Positions 1 through 8,461 of a DNA stretch of 39,342 bases are shown here, one piece after another; the stretch's first letter is position 1; each line of letters starts with the position of its first letter. Both the position numbers and the translations under genes were made by a program. The stretch is from the NCBI GenBank assembly GCA_002490775.1, contig DKUR01000107.1, positions 1 through 39,342 of the forward strand, given 5' to 3'. The DNA is from Lachnospiraceae bacterium UBA7199. Its GTDB lineage: Bacteria > Bacillota > Clostridia > Lachnospirales > Lachnospiraceae. The notes beneath the pieces are model-generated. The model saw only the letters and a list, made by a program, of their open reading frames with translations, did not search any database and was not told the DNA's origin.

Positions 1-21
1 CATTTTCAAAAGTTATTGACA
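1..21. repeat. Left copy of window-terminal inverted repeat
   Basis: Positions 1-21 begin CATTTTCAAAAG and end TTATTGACA. They are the exact reverse complement of 39322-39342. The match stops at base 22, so the repeat is 21 bp inside the window and may continue outside it. The inner end carries TTGACA, a -35-like hexamer pointing into the window. The sequence is consistent with the tip of an insertion-sequence terminal repeat or with a collapsed repeat at a contig end. The family was not recognised. Confidence 0.8.
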
Positions 22-122
22 TCTGATTTTTCCAGTGTGAGCCGCGCGGACGAACTAGGGAAACCGCTTGCCAAATAAGAAATTTAATTACAAAACAAAG
101 TTGCAAGTGTGTTTTTTATGGG

Positions 123-151
123 TGGAAACTTTTAAAAGTAACTGTTATAAT
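123..151 (+). promoter_or_regulatory. Putative sigma-A promoter of the first gene
   Basis: TGGAAA at 123-128 and TATAAT at 146-151 are separated by 17 bases. The start of transcription would be near 158, leaving a leader of about 58 bases before the ATG at 216. The -10 box is perfect and the -35 box is 4 of 6. Positions 22-122 hold nothing else that I can interpret. Confidence 0.5.
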
Positions 152-215
152 AAAGAACATATCTGGCAGGTATTTCGAATAAAGGGTGAAAAAGCAGGAA
201 ATAAGAGGTGGTCTT

Positions 216-938
216 ATGTCCCAAATAGCAGGATTAACCAGACCGTACATACAGGTAAAGCGGGAAAAAACAAATGTAGTTGCCTATGGCGGAGACCAGG
301 GTTTCTTTCAGAATGCTTCCGAAAAAGCAGAGGATGAAAGAAAAAAACGCATGGGATGTGGAATCGTAGCCTTTGGTGATCTCCTTCTTTATTTGGCAGG
401 GAGTGGTTCGGTTTATCAGATCCGGGAAAACAAAAAATATTCAGGCAGGATGCTTTCAGAAAGCGAATATAAGGATTGGTTCAATTTTATTTATGAGTTT
501 CTGGGTGGTTTGCCGGAGAAAAGAAACAGGGGACTTAGCGGCTTTAGGCTGAGCCGAAAGTTTAATCAGATGGCCGCCGCCGGAAACTGGAAGCTGAGAG
601 CTGTCTGGGGATGGAGCGGTAAAAAATTATTTAAAAGAATGACAGAGATGTTGGGAAAAGATATTCCGGTGATTTTGTGTATTCCTATGATGCTTTTTAA
701 AAAAGACAAAGGAAAGGGAGCTGCATTTTATAAAAGAGAGGGAAAAGTATTTCATAAGGCATGTGTGGTTTCAGAGCATTATGTGATAGTAACAGAAATT
801 TTTGAAGAAAAGGAAAATATTTATCTTGGAATATCTTCTTGGGGAGAAAAATATTATGTAAACTGGAATGAGTATGAGGAATTGATACATGCACATTTTC
901 TGGGTACAATATTAGGGAATATTTTATATATCAAATGA
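216..938 (+). CDS. Hypothetical protein with papain/C39-like fold signature
   Basis: This is a 240-residue cytosolic protein with no signal peptide. The ATG at 216 is chosen because AGAGGTGG lies just upstream; a GTG at 186 in the same frame has no site. Three pieces resemble a papain-like or C39-like cysteine peptidase: a MGCGIVAFGDLL segment with Cys48 at the start of a hydrophobic helix, HYVIVTEI with His188, and a SSWGEKYYVNWNEY segment (about 207-220) that resembles the NSWG strand of papains. The usual Asn before SWG is Ser here, so the triad would be incomplete or altered. The order Cys, His, S/N-WG fits the family, but the assignment is inference from short motifs. It could be a catalytically dead relative. 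It lies 20 bases upstream of the MATE gene, with which it is probably cotranscribed. Confidence 0.6.
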   Translation: MSQIAGLTRPYIQVKREKTNVVAYGGDQGFFQNASEKAEDERKKRMGCGIVAFGDLLLYLAGSGSVYQIRENKKYSGRMLSESEYKDWFNFIYEFLGGLPEKRNRGLSGFRLSRKFNQMAAAGNWKLRAVWGWSGKKLFKRMTEMLGKDIPVILCIPMMLFKKDKGKGAAFYKREGKVFHKACVVSEHYVIVTEIFEEKENIYLGISSWGEKYYVNWNEYEELIHAHFLGTILGNILYIK

Positions 939-957
939 AAGAAAAAGGTTTGTGGTA

Positions 958-2313
958 ATGAAGAAATACAATATGCTTACAGATAGTGCAGGAAAATCTT
1001 TATTCTTTTTTGCACTTCCCATGATTTTAGGAAATCTTTTTCAGCAGTTTTATTCTACGGTAGATTCGATTATTGTAGGGCAGTTTGTTGGGGAGGAAGC
1101 GCTTGCTGCAGTTGGGGCATCCTATTCACTAACTACAGTATTTATAATGATTGCTATCGGGGGAGGAATTGGGGCTTCGGTAATCACATCCCAATATCTG
1201 GGGGCAGCACTTTATCAAAGGATGAAAACCTCTGTTAATACAGCTTTGCTTTCCTTTTTAGCGGTAAGTGTTTTGCTGGGCGGGATTGGTTTGATTTTCA
1301 GCAGAAGCATACTGATTTCACTTAATACTCCCGATAATATTTTAGAAGATGCAATCTTATATCTGAAGATTTATTTTGCAGGTCTTCCATTTCTCTTTAT
1401 GTATAATATATTATCATCTATTTTTAATGCATTGGGAAACTCAAAGACGCCTTTGTATTTGTTGATCTTTTCTTCCTTGCTGAATATTGTAATGGATCTG
1501 GCGCTGGTTGGAGGGTTTGGACTTGGAGTGGCAGGTGCGGCAGCGGCAACGGTGTTTGCCCAGGGACTTTCAGCAGTGATTTCTTTTTGCCTGCTGTTAA
1601 GGACATTGAAGCATTATGATAAGCAGGAGGGAGAAAAAGCACTGTTTGATGTGCAGATGTTGGGAAATATGGTAAAAGTGGCAATCCCTTCTATGGTGCA
1701 GCAGTCTATTGTTTCTATTGGCATGCTGCTTGTACAGTCTGTAGTAAACGGTTTTGGCTCTTCTGTTTTGGCAGGGTACACAGCGGGAATGCGTATTGAA
1801 TCCATCTGCGTGGTGCCTATGATCGCATCGGGAAATGCAGTTTCCACTTTTACAGCGCAGAACCTTGGTGCGGGGCAGATCGAACGGGTAAAGAAGGGAT
1901 ATCTTGCAGCGGTGAAAATGGTGGCAGCTTTTGCAGTGATTATTTGTCTGGCGCTCACTCTTTTCCATGAATCTATTATCAGGTCATTTTTAGAGGCTGG
2001 CAGTGAAGCGGCCGCTTTTGAAACGGGCAACTCTTACCTTACCTTTATTGCATTTTTCTTTGTATTTCTGGGGTTAAAGGCAATTACAGACGGTGTTTTA
2101 AGAGGAGCCGGAGATGTAGTAGTATTCACTTTGGCAAACCTGATCAATTTAGGCATACGGGTGGTTGCAGCTTTTACCTTGGCGCCTTTGATAGGTGTTC
2201 AGGGTGTATGGTTTGCAGTTCCTATGGGATGGGCATCTAATTACCTGATTTCTCTGATCAGATATTTATCAGGAAAATGGAGCAGAAAGAAGTTGATAAA
2301 GGCAGAGCAGTAG
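958..2313 (+). CDS. MATE family multidrug/Na+ antiporter
   Basis: The 451-residue polytopic membrane protein has the usual MATE length and about 12 hydrophobic segments in two related halves. The N-terminal half opens with LPMILGNLFQQFYSTVDSI, the first-helix Pro and the Q..Y...D pattern typical of the family. It is followed by VGEEALAAVGASYSLT and a Gly-rich second helix. The second half repeats the pattern with VAIPSMVQQSIVSIGMLL and MRIESICVVPMIASGNAVS. MATE proteins export drugs or metabolites in exchange for Na+ or H+; the substrate cannot be read from sequence. The ATG at 958 is preferred over the GTG at 952 because AAAGG at 944-948 is properly spaced from it. The gene follows the papain-like hypothetical and precedes xpt by 50 bases on the same strand. 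Confidence 0.93.
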   Translation: MKKYNMLTDSAGKSLFFFALPMILGNLFQQFYSTVDSIIVGQFVGEEALAAVGASYSLTTVFIMIAIGGGIGASVITSQYLGAALYQRMKTSVNTALLSFLAVSVLLGGIGLIFSRSILISLNTPDNILEDAILYLKIYFAGLPFLFMYNILSSIFNALGNSKTPLYLLIFSSLLNIVMDLALVGGFGLGVAGAAAATVFAQGLSAVISFCLLLRTLKHYDKQEGEKALFDVQMLGNMVKVAIPSMVQQSIVSIGMLLVQSVVNGFGSSVLAGYTAGMRIESICVVPMIASGNAVSTFTAQNLGAGQIERVKKGYLAAVKMVAAFAVIICLALTLFHESIIRSFLEAGSEAAAFETGNSYLTFIAFFFVFLGLKAITDGVLRGAGDVVVFTLANLINLGIRVVAAFTLAPLIGVQGVWFAVPMGWASNYLISLIRYLSGKWSRKKLIKAEQ

Positions 2314-2363
2314 TAGTACAATACAGGTAAGTTTTATGATATACGTACAAGGAGGAAGCAGCT

Positions 2364-2939
2364 ATGCAGCTTTTGGAGGAGAGAATCCGCAAGGATGGTG
2401 TTGTAAAGCGGGGCAATGTACTTAAGGTGGACAGCTTTTTAAATCATCAGATGGATGTTGAACTATTTAATGAAATGGGAAAGGAGTTCAGACGTTTGTT
2501 TCCCAGTGACAAAATCAATAAGATACTGACCATTGAAGCTTCTGGAATTGGAATTGCATGTATTGCTGCCCAGTATTTTCATGTACCAGTGGTATTTGCC
2601 AAGAAATCACAGAGCATTAATTTGGATGGGGAACAGTATTGTACAAAGATAGAGTCTTTTACCCATAAAAGAGTATATGATGTGATTGTTTCCAAAAAAT
2701 ATTTGGGGAAAGAGGATCATGTGCTGATCATTGACGACTTTCTCGCCAACGGATGTGCTGTGGCTGGTTTGATTGATTTGGTACAAAGTGCAGGCGCATC
2801 TGTGGAAGGCGTGGGAATTGCGGTGGAGAAGGGATTTCAGTCAGGCGGAAAGCTTCTCAGGGATAAAGGCGTCCGTGTGGAGTCCTTAGCAATTATAGAC
2901 AGTATGGATGATGAGAGCGGGGAAATTGTTTTCCGCTGA
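2364..2939 (+). CDS. xpt: Xanthine phosphoribosyltransferase
   Basis: This 191-residue cytosolic enzyme converts xanthine plus PRPP to XMP in purine salvage. The length and architecture match Xpt of Firmicutes. The N-terminal region has the characteristic FLNHQMDVELFNEMG stretch, the centre has TIEASGIGIACIAAQ, and the PRPP-binding loop VLIIDDFLANG lies at about 120-130, followed by an acidic/hydrophobic C-terminus. AAGGAGG sits 8 bases before the ATG. In Bacillus xpt is preceded by a guanine riboswitch, but the 50-base gap here is too short for one, and no purine permease follows. A strong hairpin closes the gene at 2985-3028, so it ends the MATE-xpt transcription unit. Confidence 0.95.
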   Translation: MQLLEERIRKDGVVKRGNVLKVDSFLNHQMDVELFNEMGKEFRRLFPSDKINKILTIEASGIGIACIAAQYFHVPVVFAKKSQSINLDGEQYCTKIESFTHKRVYDVIVSKKYLGKEDHVLIIDDFLANGCAVAGLIDLVQSAGASVEGVGIAVEKGFQSGGKLLRDKGVRVESLAIIDSMDDESGEIVFR

Positions 2940-2984
2940 TTTTTAAAAATAGATAGAAGCTTGGTTCAAGGATACTTGTACTGT

Positions 2985-3028
2985 AAAAATTCCCATATGC
3001 GCTCCGGGAGAAGCATATGGGGATTTTT
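2985..3028. terminator. Bidirectional intrinsic terminator, xpt / PBP
   Basis: A 16-bp stem (2985-3000 with 3013-3028, one G-U pair) encloses a 12-base loop. It has T-rich sequence on the right arm and A-rich sequence on the left arm, so it can stop both convergent genes. Confidence 0.88.
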
Positions 3029-3087
3029 GTGTGTCTGGTGGCATGTCATTCAAAAGATTTAAAAATATGAAATCATATTGATTTTAG

Positions 3088-5817
3088 TTATTGGGCAACC
3101 CCATCGCTGTCATTTGCAGGTGTCTGAGGGTTTGCAGCGGCAGCCTGTGCGGCGGCGTCAAGTTGTTGCTGCTGCAATGCAGCCTGAGCAGCGGCAATTT
3201 CATTCCGCTGTTGCTCTATAAGGGCTTCTGCATTTGGCTGGGCAAAGAATTCGGCGTTATGCTGGCAAAGTCCTGTCTGATTTACAGGAACAGTGGTAAC
3301 ACTGCCATCTTCACCCACTACCTGCTGGGGAACAGTGCCGGAACCCTGAAGCAGTGACGGATGTTCAGGAGGAGTAAGTTCAAGCACACCAGCTACTTTA
3401 AAAGGACATTGCTCGCTGGCAGGAAGGTTGCTGTACTGGCAGATCATACCCTGATAATGGGCATCACAGCTTTCTGTAGGAACTGTTCCTTCTGCAAAGT
3501 ATTCGGACCTTAAAGTACCATCACAAAGCCCTGCAATAGGCAGTTTGCCAGAACGGGAACATACAGTTGCCTGAACAATACCGGAAGGCATCTGGAAAGA
3601 TTCTCCCGGAAGGTTTTCATGTATTTTAGCCATTGTCATACGCCAGAGTTTTTTGGCTAAATTTCGTTCGTCGCCTCTGCGAAGCTTGGTGTTATTGTCA
3701 TAACCTGTCCAAACCGTAGCAGTGTAATAAGGTGTATAGCCGGAGAACCACACGTCATTGTAGTCGGAAGTTGTACCGGTTTTTCCGGCAATGGCCATAT
3801 TGCCAAAATTGACGGAAGCGCCTGTTCCACGGGTGACAACATCTGTCATTGCACTTGTTAACAGCCATGCAGTGGTTTCTTTAATCACCTGCCTTGAGTC
3901 AGGCAGAGTGTTGTCAAGAATTACATTACCATCGTGATCTACTACCTTTGTATACAGCTTAGGCTTAATATAGGTGCCACTATTGGCAATAGAAGCATAT
4001 GCTGCATTTAATTCTTCGTTGGTAACCCCATCAGTTAAGCCGCCTAATGCAAGTGACTGCTGGATATCGGAAAAAATCTGGGTTTCGCCATTTATAGTTA
4101 CTTCCTTTCGGTCTACAATTGTGGTAAAACCAAAATTTTTAAGATAGTCAAATCCAAGCTGGGGAGTAATAATGGTGAGTGTCTTGACTGCAATAATATT
4201 CATGGAGTCAATAATTCCTTGACGCAGGGAATTTAATCCTCTGTATTCGGAACCCCACCAGTTACCTACCGGTCTGCCATTGGCATAATTAAAGGGCGCA
4301 TCATTTAATACGGTAGCAAGAGTCAGTCCGGCACTATCCAGCGCTGGTGCGTATGCAGCAACGATTTTGAAGGTTGATCCAGGCTGGCGGGTGGTGTCTG
4401 TGGCACGGTTTAAGGTTTTGCTTCCCTCTTTGGTACCCCGTCCGCCCACCATAGCAACCACGTAACCAGTATGTTGGTCTTCAATTGTTATTGATACCTG
4501 CGGTTGTGGGGTTAAAGAAATGTTTTCATCAAAAACTTCATCTCCCATATCCAGTACAAAATTTTTATATTCTTCTATTTGAGTATATGCCTCTTCCTGA
4601 GAGTTATAAATTAAATTAAAGGAAGGGTTTTCTTCTTTAAAATGCTCTCGAAACATTTCAGTACTGTAATTTGCAAAATCTCCATTTGACTGTTTGACGG
4701 TCAAAGCATAGTTTAAATACCATCTGGTATCGGCAGGGTAATTTTCTTCGTTGGAAAAAACTTCATCACAGATGGCCTGAATATTAGGATCCTGAGTGGA
4801 ATAGATCTGAAGGCCGCCGCTGTAAAGAAGAGTAAATGCCTGGGTTTCATTGTATCCTGCCGCCAGAAGATCGTGCATTACATCATCGGTTAATGCGTCT
4901 ACGAAATATGTATTAACCAGAGTTTCTTCCACTTCTTCATTGACAATTTGTATACGGGAGTAAACATCATCATCCATAGCGGAATCATATTCTGCTTGTG
5001 TGATATATCCCTGCTCCAGCATATTATTAAGAACCTTTGCCCGGCGTTCTGCATTTTTTTCCGGATGGGTAATTGGATTAAAACGGGAAGGGTTCTGAGT
5101 GATAGCAGCAATTACAGCACATTCAGATAAGTTGAGTGTATTGACTGACTTATTAAAATAACGCAGGGAAGCTGCCTGCACACCGAGAGTATTTTGCCCT
5201 AAGTTGATGGTGTTCATGTAATTTAAAAGCACCTCATCCTTGGACATAGTCTTGGTTAATTCAATGGCCAGATACTGCTCCTGTATTTTCCGCTTTAAGC
5301 TGTCAGCAAAGCCTTCCTCGCTTGTCCAGTCTGTAAAAACATTGTTTTTAAGAAGCTGCTGGGTGATCGTGCTGGCTCCTTCCGTAAAATGAAAACCATT
5401 TGAAATACCTACATAAGCAGCTCTTATAATCCCCTTGATATCAATTCCGTTGTGTTCATAAAAGCGTTCATCTTCTATGGCTACAAAAGCGTGTGCAAGG
5501 TCTTCTGGAATCATATCCTGGGTTACAGGAATACGGTTGGAATTCTGTGAAATCAGCTTGGCAGTCTGATTTCCCTCAAGATCGTAAACAAAGGTGGAAA
5601 AACCGGTAGGGGTAACGGAAACATTTTCAATGCTGGGTGAAGTGTCAATGACACCCTTGAAAATGCCTATGCCCATACTGATACCGATAATGCCTACCGC
5701 CAAAATACCAAGCAGGGAAAGGTTTAAAACTGCAAGCAGAAGCTTTTTCCCAAGCCGGGTGGAAGTAGCATGCAGGGATTTTTGTTTGGCCTTGATCCCT
5801 TTTTTACTATAGTTCAT
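3088..5817 (-). CDS. Class A penicillin-binding protein, PBP1A type
   Basis: The 909-residue bifunctional cell-wall synthase polymerises lipid II glycan strands and cross-links the peptides outside the membrane. A basic cytoplasmic tail precedes one membrane helix at about 26-52. The GT51 glycosyltransferase domain shows EDERFYEHNGID (115-126, catalytic Glu115) and GASTITQQLLKN (147-158). The transpeptidase domain shows the nucleophile in STFK (481-484), SMN (538-540) and KTG (679-681). A Cys-containing region (about 750-830) and a Gln/Ala-rich tail follow and are poorly conserved in such proteins. The ATG at 5817 has GGAGG upstream on the minus strand. The gene is monocistronic and convergent with xpt, and faces the yigZ gene divergently. 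Length and motifs are complete. Confidence 0.96.
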   Translation of the reverse strand: MNYSKKGIKAKQKSLHATSTRLGKKLLLAVLNLSLLGILAVGIIGISMGIGIFKGVIDTSPSIENVSVTPTGFSTFVYDLEGNQTAKLISQNSNRIPVTQDMIPEDLAHAFVAIEDERFYEHNGIDIKGIIRAAYVGISNGFHFTEGASTITQQLLKNNVFTDWTSEEGFADSLKRKIQEQYLAIELTKTMSKDEVLLNYMNTINLGQNTLGVQAASLRYFNKSVNTLNLSECAVIAAITQNPSRFNPITHPEKNAERRAKVLNNMLEQGYITQAEYDSAMDDDVYSRIQIVNEEVEETLVNTYFVDALTDDVMHDLLAAGYNETQAFTLLYSGGLQIYSTQDPNIQAICDEVFSNEENYPADTRWYLNYALTVKQSNGDFANYSTEMFREHFKEENPSFNLIYNSQEEAYTQIEEYKNFVLDMGDEVFDENISLTPQPQVSITIEDQHTGYVVAMVGGRGTKEGSKTLNRATDTTRQPGSTFKIVAAYAPALDSAGLTLATVLNDAPFNYANGRPVGNWWGSEYRGLNSLRQGIIDSMNIIAVKTLTIITPQLGFDYLKNFGFTTIVDRKEVTINGETQIFSDIQQSLALGGLTDGVTNEELNAAYASIANSGTYIKPKLYTKVVDHDGNVILDNTLPDSRQVIKETTAWLLTSAMTDVVTRGTGASVNFGNMAIAGKTGTTSDYNDVWFSGYTPYYTATVWTGYDNNTKLRRGDERNLAKKLWRMTMAKIHENLPGESFQMPSGIVQATVCSRSGKLPIAGLCDGTLRSEYFAEGTVPTESCDAHYQGMICQYSNLPASEQCPFKVAGVLELTPPEHPSLLQGSGTVPQQVVGEDGSVTTVPVNQTGLCQHNAEFFAQPNAEALIEQQRNEIAAAQAALQQQQLDAAAQAAAANPQTPANDSDGVAQ

Positions 5818-6046
5818 ATATATGCCTCCATGTAGATTAAGTTCACATCAAACGCTGTCGCACTTCGTACAGCAGCTTATTGATCAAAAATGCAACACTT
5901 TAAGTATACCAAAATGTGGGACTGAAATAAAGTTTTTTAATACTTTATTAAGAATTGTTCACAAATAGATACACTTTTATTCTCGTCTGTGATAAACTTC
6001 TTTCAGGGGTTTGTCCTATATTTTAAGGAACAAAGGGGTAAAATTT

Positions 6047-6709
6047 ATGTCAGGCAGGGAAATAGAATTTCCTTCATATAATGTGATATATCGACAGGGA
6101 AACGGAGTTTATGAAGAAAAAAAATCCCGGTTTATTGCACAGATAGCGCCTGCAGATTCAGAAGAAGCAGCGCTTGCCTTTATTGAGTCGGTGAGAAAAA
6201 AGTATTATGATGCCAGACACAATTGTACGGCATTTGTAATAGGCAGCAACAGCCAGATCACCAGATGCAGTGATGATGGGGAACCAAGTGGAACTGCTGG
6301 AAAACCAATTTTGGAGGTGCTTTTAGGGGCTAAGGTGACAAATGCGGCGGCAGTGGTGACCAGGTATTTCGGAGGAACACTCCTTGGAACAGGAGGACTG
6401 GTCCGCGCTTATACTCAGGCAGCACAGGCGGCTTTGCAGGATGCAGGAATCGGTTTTATGCAGTATGGAGCGGAAATAACAGTAGAAGTGGATTACCCGG
6501 ATGTATCCAAAGTGCAGTATTTTTTTTCCAGCAGGAAAATTGAAGTGATAGATGCAAGATATACGGAAAAGGCAGCATTTGATATTTGCATTCCGGCAGA
6601 GCAAAGGGAGCTGGTTAAGGAAGAACTGATTCAGTTGACTGCTGCCAGAGCACGCATAACAGTCACAAAGGAAGGGTACTATATGAGCAAAGCATCGGTT
6701 CAGTCATGA
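6047..6709 (+). CDS. yigZ: YigZ/IMPACT family protein
   Basis: The 220-residue cytosolic protein has the two-domain IMPACT/YigZ layout. The N-terminal UPF0029 domain carries EEKKSRFIAQIAP, DARHNCTAF, RCSDDGEPSGTAGKPIL and VVTRYFGGTLLGTGGLVRAY, which are the family hallmarks. The C-terminal ferredoxin-like domain (about 140-220) is the DUF1949 part. Bacterial members are implicated loosely in translation or nucleic-acid binding; the exact role is not established. The ATG at 6047 is chosen because AAAGGGG lies 8 bases upstream; an in-frame TTG at 6011 has no better site. The gene stands alone, divergent from the penicillin-binding protein. Confidence 0.92.
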   Translation: MSGREIEFPSYNVIYRQGNGVYEEKKSRFIAQIAPADSEEAALAFIESVRKKYYDARHNCTAFVIGSNSQITRCSDDGEPSGTAGKPILEVLLGAKVTNAAAVVTRYFGGTLLGTGGLVRAYTQAAQAALQDAGIGFMQYGAEITVEVDYPDVSKVQYFFSSRKIEVIDARYTEKAAFDICIPAEQRELVKEELIQLTAARARITVTKEGYYMSKASVQS

Positions 6710-6753
6710 AATGACAAAAATATGAGTGAGCAGAACTGCTGCAGAGTAATACA

Positions 6754-6782
6754 TTGACAAAAAAAGTCGAATGGTCTAAAGT
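6754..6782 (+). promoter_or_regulatory. Putative promoter of mgtE leader
   Basis: TTGACA at 6754-6759 and TAAAGT at 6777-6782 have a 17-base spacer. Transcription would start near 6789, just ahead of the ribosome binding site of the leader ORF at 6819. The -35 box is perfect and the -10 box is 4 of 6. Confidence 0.6.
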
Positions 6783-6818
6783 AAAAAAGAGCATTTTTCC
6801 TGAAAGGTGGTGGTTTTT

Positions 6819-6929
6819 ATGAAGAAAAGTATAGCAAATAGTAATACTGACATTCCTCCTCATGAGCGGAGCATAAAAATCACATATAAAGGAGAATTGC
6901 TATGGAAGAAATCAAAGAGTTCGAAATAA
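6819..6929 (+). CDS. Candidate leader peptide overlapping mgtE
   Basis: A 36-codon ORF begins MKKSIANSNTDIPPHERS and ends at TAA in 6927-6929, 28 bases inside mgtE in another frame. It has a very good ribosome binding site, GAAAGGTGG at 6802-6810, 8 bases from the ATG. It is the first translatable ORF after the inferred start of transcription near 6789. It contains a Pro-Pro pair encoded by CCT CCT at 6855-6860. Those bases include CTCCT, which can pair with AGGAG at 6890-6894 in the mgtE ribosome binding site. Proline-containing leader peptides that respond to Mg2+ are known upstream of transporter genes in enterobacteria (MgtL). A similar role here is inference; the ORF could also be fortuitous. 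Confidence 0.5.
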   Translation: MKKSIANSNTDIPPHERSIKITYKGELLWKKSKSSK

Positions 6930-8251
6930 TCAAGGAACTACTGGACACAAAGCAGTATACCAGACTCCGTCAGAAGATTGCAGAAATGAATGCAGCAGAT
7001 ATTGCGGTGATCATGGAAGAGCTTAAAGAGGAGGATATTTTAAAGATCTTCCGCATTTTGCCCAAAAATATTGCGGCAGATGTATTTTCTTATTTGGAGG
7101 TGGAAAGCCAGCAGTTCATTATTACCAGCCTGTCGGAAAAGGATGCGGCAGGAATTATCAATAATTTGATGGCGGATGATGCTACGGATCTTTTGGAGGA
7201 AATGCCTGCAAACGTAGTAAAAAAACTATTAGCCAATGCAAATCCGGAGACTAGGAGAGATATTAACCATCTACTTAGATATCCGGAGGATTCTGCCGGC
7301 AGTATTATGACGGTAGAGTATGTAGATTTAAAAGAAAATATGACAGTGGAAGATGCTATTGCCCGTATCAGAAAGATTGGTGTGGACAGTGAGACTATCA
7401 ATATCTGTTATGTGCTGGATGCAAAAAGAACGCTGGTGGGTACGGTGGCTCTCCGGTATCTGCTGATCAGTTCAGGAGATGCAGTGATCGGGGATATCAT
7501 GCATGAAAACGTTATTTATATTAATACCCTGATGGACCAGGAAGAGGTTGCCAGACAATTCCAGAAATATGATTTTACCGCAATGCCGGTAGTGGATAAT
7601 GAAAACCGTTTAGTGGGCATTATTACGGTAGATGATATTGTAGATATTCTCCAGGAAGAGGCTACGGAGGATATGGAAAAGATGGCGGCTATTGTGCCTT
7701 CCGATAAGCCTTATATGAAAACAAGTGTGTTTGAAACATGGAAAAAGCGCATGCCCTGGCTTTTGCTGTTAATGATATCAGCAACACTTACAGGCAGCGT
7801 GCTTACTACCTTTGAGGATGCGCTGCTGGCATATGGAGCATTGATCGCCTACATTCCCATGCTGATGGACACAGGTGGAAATGCCGGTGGACAGGCCAGT
7901 GTTACGATTATCCGCGGCCTTTCTTTAAATGAAATAGAATTCAGTGATGCGTTCCGCGTAGTCTGGAAAGAAATTCGTGTTGCCTGCCTTTGCGGGATTA
8001 CGCTGGCGGCAGCTAATTTTTTAAAGCTTCTTTTGCTGGATAAGGTTAGTATCATGGTTGCCCTGGTGGTATGTCTGACACTGGTGGCAGCGGTAATTAT
8101 TGCCAAGTTTGTAGGCTGTACGCTGCCTATGCTTGCCAAAAAGATCGGATTTGATCCGGCAGTTATGGCAAGCCCGTTTATTACAACCATTGTGGATGTG
8201 CTGTCATTACTGGTGTATTTCCAGATAGCCACACACTTACTGCACATATAA
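6902..8251 (+). CDS. mgtE: Magnesium transporter MgtE
   Basis: This 449-residue inner-membrane Mg2+ channel has the normal MgtE layout. An N-terminal superhelical domain (about 1-130) contains EMNAADIAVIMEEL and DDATDLLEEMPANVV. A CBS pair follows (about 135-260, with PEDSAGSIMT, then FTAMPVVDNENRLVGIITVDD). A linker helix leads to five membrane helices with PMLMDTGGNAGGQASVTIIRGL, the conserved pore segment. The cytosolic domains sense Mg2+ and close the pore when it is plentiful. AAAGGAG at 6888-6894 lies 7 bases before the ATG. The gene overlaps a short upstream ORF that may regulate it, and no M-box riboswitch is recognisable in the 190 bases upstream. Confidence 0.96.
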   Translation: MEEIKEFEIIKELLDTKQYTRLRQKIAEMNAADIAVIMEELKEEDILKIFRILPKNIAADVFSYLEVESQQFIITSLSEKDAAGIINNLMADDATDLLEEMPANVVKKLLANANPETRRDINHLLRYPEDSAGSIMTVEYVDLKENMTVEDAIARIRKIGVDSETINICYVLDAKRTLVGTVALRYLLISSGDAVIGDIMHENVIYINTLMDQEEVARQFQKYDFTAMPVVDNENRLVGIITVDDIVDILQEEATEDMEKMAAIVPSDKPYMKTSVFETWKKRMPWLLLLMISATLTGSVLTTFEDALLAYGALIAYIPMLMDTGGNAGGQASVTIIRGLSLNEIEFSDAFRVVWKEIRVACLCGITLAAANFLKLLLLDKVSIMVALVVCLTLVAAVIIAKFVGCTLPMLAKKIGFDPAVMASPFITTIVDVLSLLVYFQIATHLLHI

Positions 8252-8324
8252 TCAATTCATAAGTCAGGCAATGAGTCGGAGAGAGGCTTGTACTTTCATT
8301 TGGCTGATGCTGAAAAATAATATA

Positions 8325-8377
8325 CCCCACAGCGCTGATCTGATGCATGTTTGCTGCATCGTCATATGGCTGTGGGG
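8325..8377. terminator. Hairpin between mgtE and hemerythrin gene
   Basis: CCCCACAGC at 8325-8333 pairs perfectly with GCTGTGGGG at 8369-8377, and an inner GATGCA/TGCATC stem lies in the loop. There is a short T-containing stretch after it but no long T-tract, so it is a moderate terminator candidate for the convergent pair. Confidence 0.55.
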
Positions 8378-8387
8378 TTGATTAATG

Positions 8388-8461
8388 TAAGAATATCTTG
8401 CAGCGCGTGACATCCTTTGTTAACATTAAGAATGCCTTGCAGCGCATGGCAGTTGGTGTTT
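8388..8461. repeat. Imperfect tandem duplication at 3' end of hemerythrin gene
   Basis: Two units of about 37 bases share TAAGAAT, then CTTGCAGCGC, then TGRCA and a TGTT end. The copies start at 8388 and 8426 and differ at several bases. The second copy runs into the stop region of the minus-strand hemerythrin gene. Purpose unknown; probably a decayed local duplication. Confidence 0.5.

Noticed and set aside
68..337. An 89-codon TTG-start frame at the left end
   Set aside because: It has no ribosome site and overlaps the better 216-938 gene in another frame; composition is not protein-like.
2314..2363. Purine riboswitch before xpt
   Set aside because: The gap is only 50 bases and lacks the aptamer sequence.
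6710..6901. M-box Mg2+ riboswitch upstream of mgtE
   Set aside because: None of its conserved blocks is present.
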